Under the pieces are notes generated by a model, which saw nothing but the letters and a program-made list of their open reading frames with translations, was not told the DNA's origin and did no database searches. Shown piece by piece: positions 24,301 to 36,300 of a stretch of DNA of 64,000 bases. The stretch comes from Anadara kagoshimensis (Eukaryota; Mollusca; Bivalvia; Arcoida; Arcidae). The stretch spans positions 46,456,576 through 46,520,575 of the forward strand of contig CM037870.1 of assembly GCA_021292105.1 (NCBI GenBank). Reading direction: 5' to 3'. The position numbers and the translations under genes were made by a program. Numbering within the stretch: the stretch's first letter is position 1; each line of letters begins with the position of its first letter.

Positions 24301-27300
24301 GCTCAGTGGTTTGATAAAAGATATTCATCAAGTCTGTCACTATGAACTCTTTAATACGCTAAGATATATTACAAAACAATTTGTATTTCCGTATTGGTTT
24401 CCTTTTTAGTTTAGTTACCACCCATTTTGCAAGGATTGGGTTCCTAATTGCATTTTTAAATAATGGATTCAATGGTTTATTGAAAACTTCATACCGAATG
24501 AAAAGTTACGAGGGGAAGTCAGAAAGTTCATAGAGCAGCGTATTCAGTCAAGCGTAACACACATTTTCTTTACTTATTTAGACAACACAACATTCCGCCA
24601 TTTTAAACATATCAAGTTTATTTGTCACAACATATTTGTGTAATTCTCAAAAGCATTTAAAGTTGGTGACCATCAAGCAATGATGGAAAATCAAGATGTT
24701 GAGTTTAGGACAGTAATAAAGTTCTTCACAGTAGAGGGATCAAACGCAAAAGAAATTCACCGGCGAATGGCCGAGGTGTACGGTGACAGTGGTCGTGCCT
24801 ATTCAACAGTGGCAAAATGGTCAGATGAATTTAAACGTGGGCGCACCTCACTGAAGGATGACCTACGGTCAAGTCGGCCAGCTGATGCCATCACAAAGGA
24901 AATTGTAACGTCTGTGGAGACCCTCATCATGAATGATCGTCGAATTAGGATTGATGACATAGCTAGGGAGTGTGACATTTTACGTGGAAGTGTATACACG
25001 GTTATCCACGAGCATCTTGGGATGTCAAAAGTATCCGCAAGATGGGTCCCTAGAAACCTTAATGTGCAGGATCGCTTCCAAAGACTCAAGTCAAGTCGGC
25101 AGCTTCTTGGCATTTATAATGATTACCCGGAGAGCTTCCATTTACGTTTAGTAACTGGTGATGAAACATGGATTCATCATTGGGACCCAGAAACCAAAAG
25201 AGTCCATGCAATGGAAACACCCTGGCTCACCCCCACCAAAGAAATTCAAAACCCAACCATCAGCTGGCAAAGTCATGGCCACAGTGTTTTGGGATTCTAA
25301 GGGTGTTCTGTTAATCAATAATAAACCTGCTGGAATCTTTATCACTGGGGCTTACTATGCTGATCTAATGAAGCAGCTGAAAACTGCTATTAAATTAAAA
25401 AGGAGGGGAGAGTTGAGCCGAGGGGTATTGCTTCTTCACGACAATCCTCCTGTGCACAGGTCAAGGATTTCACAAGCAGCCATTCGTGAATGCAAGTTCG
25501 AACAACTAAATCACCCACCCTACAGTCCCGATTTGGCACCCAGGGATTATTTCCTATTTAGAAATTTGAAATCCCATTTACGGGGAATCAGATTTCCTGA
25601 TGACGGTTGACTTAAGGCTGCCACAGAGGCATGGTTTCAGGACCAACCCGAAGACTTCTATTTCAAAGATATAGACAGTCTGAAAGAAAAGTGGGCTAAG
25701 TGCATTGGGGTAAATGTGTACTATATTGATAAATATCAATACAATGTATGGTTTGTTGCGGCAATATATACCACGTTCTATGAAGTTTTTAACCTCCCCT
25801 CGTAAATATCTCTATTCAAATTGGCGGTATGATATGGAATTATGTTTCATGCGCAGAAAAATAAAAAGTCACTTGTTTACGGTCAGGTTAAGTTTCTCTT
25901 AAAGATTTTTTTTGTACATTTGATAAGGAGCTTATCTCTATAAATTCGCAAACTATTTTTTACCAATATTGCAAATCTCATAAACGTTGGATATGTATTT
26001 CTTCTAATTGATCTGGTTATGGAGTAGAATGTAAATAAATCCCTTCGACTTAATAAGCTTAAGGAATCATATTTCTAAGATAAATGGTCTTTTCATATCT
26101 CGTTATTGGATTTGACATATAATATATATTTAATTAGATAATAAATCGTTAAATCACTTCAGATTATGCAGTATCGTTTAAGTAAATTACAAACGTCAAA
26201 TATGAAATACATTCTGTCAAATAGAATAGACTTAAGGGATAATTGACGTTGTGTATTGTGATGTGATTTTGTTATCTTGGTTAACCAGATCTTGTAATGT
26301 CATGACCAATTGACGTATAATCTCTGTTCAATTATGACCTACTAATGAGGCTATAATAGTTTTTTTCAAAGAATGGCTTCAGTAATCGACATTTTCTAGA
26401 TTATAAAATCGACTTATGTTACATATTTTTCTCGAGGTTTTAAAGTCGCAAATCATGATTGTTTAAATTTGCTCATGTTTTATTCAGCAATCGCAAACCA
26501 TTATTATTTAAATTTTACCTAATTCTTAGGATCTTTGAGAAAGTAACGTAGCTTACATTATGCTAAAATACTAATAATCAAATAACAATATAAAATATAC
26601 AAAGTATTTGAAATTTTTATTGATATATATATGCATACAAGTATTGTTTGAAGGTCTAATTTCTAAATGATTATTTTTCAATTTAAATGCCACTGATTGT
26701 AATTACATATTATACCAGTTTCAATTTTACAGCACTAGACGGCCGTTTCGAATACAATTCCTCATCAGTAGTGCTTGGACCAAAATTCTGAAACCAAAAT
26801 CATTTTGAAGATGTTGAAAAGCTACCCAAAGGACCAAAATATATTTTACCAAATTAAGCTAAGGAAATACTTTGCATGAGGAAGTATACCTTAGTTTTTG
26901 AGAAATTTCAAATTTTAACTTGCAAGGAAATTTAGACAATTATAGTATATTTCTGACAATAATACGAAATTATTGCCTACTGAGTTTGTTATATCCTCTT
27001 GGCACCAGCCACCAGCTGAGATATAAATGACCAAAATGGCCACCTAACTACACCCTTTCCGCAGTCTGGGTTTTGAATCATTGATTTTAGTACTATGTCT
27101 TTTTTGTCCTGTTTTGTTTGGTTGCATTTTTACTTGTGTTATTTTGTGTTCTAGATTGTATCGCATATTGCCAAGTACATGTTTTTTCCAGTTACAAATT
27201 TGTATGTTCTATTTTACAAACTTGTTCTTATTTTTTTCATAATGAGCTTAATGAAGTGCAGTAGAAGAAACCCTTTTAAATGAAAAAGTATACTTGTCAA

Positions 27301-30300
27301 TAAAACTAAACCTGATAACACTTCTTGGTATTTATAAACAAGAGTTCCAAAGGGTCTGTATCGCCCAACTGATGTTTATTTGCATTTGAATTATGGAAAA
27401 CCTTTTCAGAAACACTTATAGATGTGCATCAAGCACAGAATTTCTCAAAATGAATATCATTTATTGTTGTTTAATATTTTGAAGGACTTACAAATCTCAA
27501 AAGCATGATTCTTTATTGTTTGTTTTACAAACGGCTAAGACACTTGCTGCTAAGGAATTATGTAACTAAGAATTACCAAATGTATAAATGATTCTTTATT
27601 ATTTATTATCAAAATCTGATAAGAATGAAACTTAGTCTTTTAAAGCATGCAATCATGATTATATAACAAGATTCCATCTAGTATTATGCAACTTCAAATA
27701 AATAAGTGGAATAAAACTTTAATTTATATTATCTGGACCAATATTTTATTTATAATCAAGTCATTCAGAGGAAAATTAAATTATATTTAATTAAACATAT
27801 ATTATGATCTTATCTGACAAACATAGTCACTTGATTTATTTTCTAATTCTTGTCTGAACTTTTCTGTTATCTATTAAACACGATCTGCGGTTATAGCTAA
27901 CAATGTGTGATAAATATCAAATCCTTTATGTAATATCACTTTAATCTATGGTACCTCTACCAATTTACTTCAGTTTAACCTATTAATTAAGGGTAATTCG
28001 TAACAAAATGTGTTTTCTATTGACTTATTATGAAGGAAAGCTAATAAATAGTTTTGTTTAATATGAAAATATTAGATAGTGTGGCCAAATACTTATTGAA
28101 GTCTAATAAAAAGATAAGAATATAATATTTCCTAGTCTAAATATAAATTTAATTGGCCACACGATTATTATTTTGCTACATAAACTACATAACACCATTT
28201 GCAATATCAGATTCTACGTGATAAATCAAAAGCAATTGATGTTATAATAGTTTAAACAAGTTCTCAATTGCCTAGCAGGACTTGATAACCAAGTAATTGG
28301 AAATTCTAGAAATTGATGTGGATATAAATTTTGCAAATGGCAACTTATGAATGTGAAAAATACAAATGTCGTAAAATGCAATATAAAAGAAAAAAGGTTG
28401 TAAAATGCTTAATTTTAAGAAAAAAAGTTTTAATAGTTCAAAGGTCCAACATTCTCCAGCTTCAGAAATTAATTACAAGGTTTATTTTTTAAGCATCTTA
28501 ACAATACCACCCCCATATAATTGTACACATTTCATAACAAGCGACAGCATTTCTAAGTTGAGCAGTAACGGAAGCAAAAAATTGAAAATACATTTTTACT
28601 TGTATGCTAAGTCGTTCAAAATATTGCCTTAGGTATATTTGGTTAAACATTTTTCTCATTTAAACATCTGAAAAGTATTTGGATTTCCACAATTTTGGTC
28701 TGCGAACTACTGAAGGCGAAACTTTTTCGGAAACTATTTATTGATGTAAAACTAAAACAGTTCCAGTAATGTCTGAAAATACCTGAGCTTAATAAACATG
28801 GTTTGATGCGTTTGTTTTTGATTTGCGATATCCGTATGTTCAACATAACGATGTGGAAGTGAGAAGTAGTATTCCGTAATGAAACTTGCTATCACTAAAA
28901 CAAACAAGAGGAAAATCATATATTTTTGAGAACAGATACCATAGCAGGGTGCTGTAGGCACATCACCATCGTATCAAGAAAAAAATTAATTTTAAAATCC
29001 ATAATAATTTCTTTTAATGCAAATTTAATTTTCATCAATGTATATATTTTTATTTTAAGATCAGACTATAAAACAAGAACATCCGAATCGTTTCCTGATG
29101 GATTCAATGGAAGTATTTTCTAAATTTAAGGTTTTTAATATTTAGATATCACCAAAAGGTTCTTATAACGCATTCCAAATAACTAAGCCATTGTTCGTTC
29201 ACTGTTATCCCTATGCGTTGCTTTTAGCAATAAGTGATGTACAAGTAATTTTATTTCAGTATTTATGTGATAAAATGGAATACTATACTCGACAAATGTA
29301 TGTCTGAAAAATAATATACCGTTTGATGTTATAAATTATATTCTTCTTCAAGAAAAAAAAATGGTGTTAAAACTAGCAATTTGGAAAGCATATTTAAAGA
29401 AGATTAAATTTATCGGTAACGGTGACATTGTATTTCAAGGAATTTTATTAATGTAGCATTTCTTATAAAATGACAGCTCTTTCTGCGTCTGATTTGGATG
29501 GTCATTTTAATGTTTTAATGTCACTTCTATAAATTTATCTACACTTACATATATACAGTTTTGTTTTTATCACTATTTGACTGAAATTGTAATCTATATT
29601 TTTATGAGTTTTCTTTATTTTTCAACAGACCAGTCCATAATTTATATAGAATACCAATTTATACATTAAAACGTCGATGGCTCGAAGTCCGGGGTACTTG
29701 AAAACACATTTATTGATTAGCAACCAGTCATTTAGATAGAGATATAAGGCTAATCAATCAAGTTGATTAAATTTAATCAATGAATCTTTGATATATTTAA
29801 TACAGTAAAACCTCAGTTCATCGCCACCATTTGTTCAGTAAAATTTCGGCGTTATAAAGGGGTTTGGCAATAAATCGAGGGAGACCCATAAAGAAAAACT
29901 TAAACATAATGGATTTTGGGACTTAAAAATAGTGTGGCGATAAGCAAGGTGGCAAAGTTATCGAGGGGCATTATAACGAGGTTTTACTGTATCTTGTAGA
30001 ATACATACAATACGAAGCATTTCAGAATTACAATGATTAATCGAAATATTGAAGTAGTTGAATATCTAAATACATAATTTAATCTTCATTTGGAGAGAAC
30101 AAAAAAGTGATTATTGAATTTGGAGACGAAAATGCAAATAAAGATTCAGAGTTCATAATTGAAGTATTTTTGTGCTATGTAGAAATGAATTGAGAATTAT
30201 AAATAATAAAGAAACTGGATTCGACTGGTTTTTTTTTTCTTTCACATCGATCGTACGTAACATGCATTATCTTTTTATTTTTTTTAAAATATAAATCATC

Positions 30301-33300
30301 AACAACAAAGCTCTGTATTGGTGATTATCATAGAGCCCTTTGTTTAATATAGTTATGACCAATCTCTAAGTTTCCTAGCCAAGTAGCATAAATTCTATGA
30401 GAGGTATTTGCAGGTGGTAAAGTCTATTTACAGTAGACAAATTATGGATGAAGGAAACCAATAAATACATTTCATTTAGCTGATTAATATAGCAACGGAA
30501 TCAGTTGCAAGACACTTATTGACTGTAATTAAAGATAAGGATATATTCAATATTAGTCATTTACTCCGAATTTATCAATTGTATTGACACCATAATCAAT
30601 GGAGAACAAACTAATTACAACGATTTCTTGGTCGCAATAAAGATAAAGTTATAAGTCATAAGTAGTATCGACGTTGTCAAGGATCTCTATGAACTATTTA
30701 ATTACTTAACACTTTACACTACCATATGTTTTATTTACAACAAGATAGACCAGTTAAGGTGTTATTCGTTTCAACGCTAATCGTTCCATAATCAGAGGTC
30801 GTATTAAATATTATGATTGTATTATAACAAGATTGTCTAATATGATCTTTTGATTTCCATTCGGCGAATTCTTGATCTGTTGTATTAAAACCTAGCCTGG
30901 TTTGGTATAGTCCAAAATGAAAACAAATTTTTGCGCTGAGCACAGTTATATAAATAAAAGAATTGGTACCATTCGTTGACAAAGCCAATGTTTATATGTT
31001 TATGTTAACATTTCCTATCCACATGTGCTTATTTTGTCTTATGTTTCGTTTGATTTGTTTTGGATTTTGACAAATACAAGAATGTTTAAGCCTGATATTG
31101 AATATTGGTGATTTTATCTTAAACATTTTGTAATGTTTTTTAAATAGTTTTGGTTTTGAATCTTAATCTTTTGAAATAATGTTATCTAAAAAAAATTTTC
31201 TACAATTTTAATAAAACTGTTCCGAATGACTACATCCAATGGTACTCACCCCTGTAAAGCCATGTGGAAAAAATCCAGGCGGTTCAATCCAGTTTTCATG
31301 TTTTACATGAAAAAATCCAACGCAGATAATGCATATCATAATTAGGCCACTAAATATTGATAAAATGACACTAAGGGCAGCTGAAACCTGAAAAATATAA
31401 ACAAAAATAAAATAAAATATTTATTTTCCCTGGATAAATGAAATAGTAATTCTATAGACAAAGTAACAAAACTGAACAAGATTAGCCTATAATATTTTTT
31501 ACATGTTTGAATTTTCTCTAGATTAATACATGAGATTTTTCATTAATAAACGACTAAATTGTCTTTAAAGGTGTAACTTTCAATTCACACACATTGATAG
31601 TATGTTTGTTTTTGACAATGATACTTGGTACACAATAATCTGTTACCAATGTAAATGCATCTTTATTAGGAAAATTCGTTAAAAACTATATTTATTTGTG
31701 TTTCGCTGATGTAATTAAAACTGACTAAAGGATAAGCTGGCAAAAACAAGATGCGCTCTGTGATCATTATATGTATTGAGCTTTGAAATTTCAAATAAAA
31801 ACAAACATATCGGTCCATGTTCAAATAATAATCTAAAAAGTAAAATAAAAACAACAATACTAATCCGCATCCAAATCACAATTTCAAAGCATAATTGTTG
31901 CAAAACTAAATGGACTTTGAATGGTTGAATGGCTCATAAAAAGATTTATATTGCACACAAACAAATGCATGGAAAGCAAACAGGAACAACACGCATTGCC
32001 ATTTTTACATAAATCTGAAGATTTAAAGAATTACGTAACATCTGCTGTAATGAGCCTATGGAGATGACACGATACCTTATACAAATGTATTATTGACAAA
32101 AAGGATATTAACACCAACAAAGGTAAAAAAGCCATGGCGACTTAATCAATCAAATGAGTTGTATTAATTTATGTATCCATATCATGAATTGTCTAGATCT
32201 TACAAATATATCGACAATAAATTTTTTCTTGATTGAAATTCCTTCTATCTACTCGTAAGAATGAATGTAGTTCTGATGAAAAATTGAAAGGTTAACCCTG
32301 TATTTAAATAAAAATGATCTTTTCTCTGCCTTCATATATTGTGGTTTGACTAAGAGACGAATACCCATATATTTAACATTTTGTTCCTGATTCAAGCCTA
32401 ACCTTGAAAATGATTACTGTGTTACTGTGTATTTCCTTTTAGACAAGAAGAAAGATCATGTAAAGTATTGGAATTACAAGATATATCATGTAAGGTATAA
32501 TTAAGAACAAGGAAGGAGATTTACAGCAAAACGAAATAAAAAAGTGACGAAGAAAAATCCATAATGAAATGAATCAAAAGAGATAGTTACTGCTAAATTA
32601 ATATATTTTACTGTATGTATTCATGTCGTGATCTGTCTAGAGCCGGCTAATAAAACCCTAACAATATCTATATTATCCTCACGATGTCATTTCGATATCT
32701 TTCTTTTTCTTTCAACTCATAGGAGTAAAATGTATTGCTGAGAAAAGGTTAGTGAGAATCAATAAAATCAATGTTAATTACGGCGTTATAATACAGTAAG
32801 ATATTGCTTTATGTGCAATAATTGAGGGTCAAGCATTCATTGCGACAAGGAATAAAACAAAGTCGAACAAAGCATTTAAGCGACGTCTATCACAATAAAA
32901 CGTGATGTGTATTGAGAAACAGTAATATTGCTATAAATATATTTTGTAACTTCTTACAATACAGTCTATGTTATGGACGTTAGACATTCTGTAATATAAC
33001 TCTGAATGTTGAAAATTACAGTTTGTTGCAATAAATTGAGCTTTTGGATGGCTTGTAAATTATTTTCTACATCGTATATCAATAAATACGAGGACATCCG
33101 AGTCAAGAGCAAAACATAACACATAGAAAATGCCAACGTTAAAAATAAAATCTCATGATTTATAGGTGATAAGAAACGAACCAAATTAGTACCATGTTGC
33201 TTGTTATTTTGTAAATCCCAAACCTTCCACTAATTTTGCAAAGCTTGAATGTACGTGTTATTCAGTTTTATTCATTTATTCTGAACAAATAAATGTAGTT

Positions 33301-36300
33301 TTATTCTTTTTCGTTTCATTTCTTAAATGCAAGCTTAAAAGAAAAATTATTACAAAGAACATAAACCTCGCACTAATAAATGAAACAAAATTGAAGTACA
33401 ATTTTCAAAGACATATTACATATTATACCAGTTTTAATTTTACAGCACTAGACGGCCGTTTCGGAATACAATTCCTCATCAGTAGTGCTTGGACCAAAAT
33501 TATAAAACCAAAATTATTTTAAAGATGTTGAAAAGCTACCCAAAGGACCAAAATATATTTTACCAAATTAAGCTAAGGAAATACTTTGCATGAGGGAGTA
33601 TACCTTAGTTTTTAGAAATTTCAAATTTTAACTTGCAGGAAATTTAGACAATTATAGTATATTTCTGACAATAATACGAAATTATTGCCTACTGAGTTGG
33701 TGATATCCTCGGGGCACCAGCCACCAGCAGAGATATCTGTTGTTTTACATGAGAGTACATGCAGTACAGTGCGTCTATATTCAGAAAGAAGTCCCAAACA
33801 TTGTGGCAATACATTATCTTTTTACTAGTCAGCAAATGACTTTACATCGTTAAAACATTATTCTTTTTGCCACATTCCCCACGTTTAATGCGATAAAGCA
33901 TATGTAACACAATTTATTCTGGCAAGTTCTACATAAATCACACAGTAAGAAGGCTTTAGAAGTAATCAATTATCATGACAAATAATAACCAATTTCAGAA
34001 CAGTTAGAAGCATGTAGGAAATGTCCTTCCACAGAGGTAATTATTTCTTAGCCTGTTTAAATTTTGCACCAATAGACGGCTGTTTAGTAATAAAATCGTG
34101 GTATCTTGTCCAAAAATATTTATTTCTTAAACATGTTTTCATGTTAACATGTGTGCAATCTTAAATTCGATAGTAGCAATATATGTTAGGTATGCTGGAC
34201 ATCGAAACAAGGACAAAAATAAAACCAACTAACCTTATCACATCTTATCAGTATACTACTAATGGTCGCAGGGCTGATACTGATTTATTTTCATTTAGGT
34301 AAACCCAGTAAGGTTAATGACATCAGAATAATGGCGTCATACACTGATTTGATTGGATAATACTACAAATGAGGAATTGTATTTCGAAACGGTCGTCTAG
34401 TGCAGTAAAATTGAAACGGGTATAATATGTAATTGCAAAAGAATTTTCAATGACACATAGCAAATAATATATCTCTTGGAATTGTATCAAAGTTTATTCA
34501 AAATGACCAATAGTATAAAATAGGTGTGATTAATTAAAAATAGTGTAACGGCTTGTACAAAAGAATAAGGAAATTTGAAACAGATTCAAACGTGTTCTTG
34601 GCAAACGCATCATGAAACAATATAAGTTCAGAATGAAACACAGACGATGAACAAATATTTAGACCACTTATGGTAAATGTCTATTTCGGACAAAAAAAGT
34701 CATCACGTTTGCCATCTAGCTTTCATAAATAAAACAAAAAATATTTAAAACCTATACGATACATTTGACTTACTTTCAAGGGAAATATTATGAATTGCAT
34801 AAAAAGACTGATATATAAATATACATTTACTCTATTAAGTATCCTTTTATATACATACTGACATAATACGTGATTCTCACGTTATTTCCATCCATTGCAA
34901 TACCTTTTCAGTTGCAATATCCAATATGTCTTAATAATTTTTCCTCTCTCAAATAGTTTTTTCTTGAGCATACAAAATCATTGTCTTCGGAGGAGAGGAT
35001 AAATGTGCTGATGCAGCATTTTAAAGTATAAATCAGTAACCTTACTCAAAACGTTTAAGTGTTTAAACTGTACTTCTAACCAAAGTTCAGACTGTTATTG
35101 CATTAAAAAGGTAAAATAAAACTCTGGATGAAATTTATTGCGTTTCAGACGTCTGGGGTGTTTTTATCTATTATGATCGTACATTTGTAATAAATTTATT
35201 TATTTTTATAAACTTAAAACGTACGTAAATTTCTTGCATGTTCTACATTTGATACATCAAGAATTTAAACGGTCAAATCACCACTGGATCCATGTTTCAC
35301 TATTCAGTTACTGTCAACGCATACATTTAAGCCGTGTGCTACTTTAGCGATCATTAGATAACTGCCCATTATATAACTTACTGACAAGTTAAATACAATC
35401 AAGAGCACAGAGCGATTCCTGAGATTTACGCCGATTCATGTCAGTGTTGATTTACCACAATTATAATTTGCGCAAAAATTAATATATTTGCAGTTTATAG
35501 TTTGTGTTCAGTAATATATGAGTTATACCTTTATACCTAGAAACATTATCATGGTGCAAAGTATCACTATTCCAAACGCCACAAGATCGGGACCCTCAGA
35601 TAACATAGGCTCCGATGTCCAACGTAAACTGTCATTGAAATATCTGAAATACAATGAATTATTTAAACATTATCATTATATCAATATTTCTAATAAAAAT
35701 GGAAAGTGCCGAATGATAGTTCAAGTGCAACATTTTAGTAAATCGATTTATATTTACGAGCTTGTATTACAAAAAGTGATGTACCTTATGGTTTTTAGTC
35801 ACCCCAACATATTTGGAATGACTTATTGATTTATTTTTTTATGTTGTTCCATGGAATTGCTCCTATGTGGTATTACGCAATGAATTTTTAAGCAGATACA
35901 TCATATGTTTTTGATTTAGGTGCAGCACACCCAATCTGCACTAAAGCAGCTTCAGGGAACACGTTTTTGTTTACCACATATTACATTTTGTATTTTCTAA
36001 TAAAAAGATATTACTTCTCCCAGCCAACGGACATTATTCTAAGGATATTGTTATTTTGCACTGTAAAAAGTATTTATTAGTGCCATATTGAATTTTTCAT
36101 CTTGACTGATTAGACCATCTCCAATAAAATCGAAGATGATGAATTATTTGATCAATAGTTTTGTCTTAGAACCTGCTATATTCCTTTTAGAACATTTTCT
36201 GTCTATTTGTACATATGCCTCTCTTGTGTCTTGGAATTTCTTGAACAAATAAGCTGATATCTACTCTACATAATTAGGGAATACGGCTAACAAGAAAGTA

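Larger units (their letters stand above)
33416..34432. mobile_element. Compound element with inverted hammerhead ends
   Basis: The left 321 bases match 26703-27024. The right end 34359-34432 is an inverted copy of the left terminus (ttacatattatacc outward on both sides; about 74 bases, mid-80s % identity). A third worn terminus lies inside at 34055-34107. Inverted hammerhead-bearing terminal repeats are known in some Penelope-like elements. No reverse transcriptase is present, so it would be non-autonomous. Confidence 0.65.

Noticed and set aside
24799..25345. Minus-strand frames of 104 and 65 codons
   Set aside because: Shadows of the mariner transposase.
31250..31380. Use of the inner acceptor only, with a missing micro-exon before exon 5
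   Set aside because: I first suspected a micro-exon because FLG and ALSV left a gap against other CATs. Using the outer donor and outer acceptor restores LGIKVSAAL without a gap, so no micro-exon is needed.
32269..32295. CTGATGA followed by GAAAG, a possible hammerhead
   Set aside because: No pairing stem II between the boxes and no stem I or cleavage triplet.
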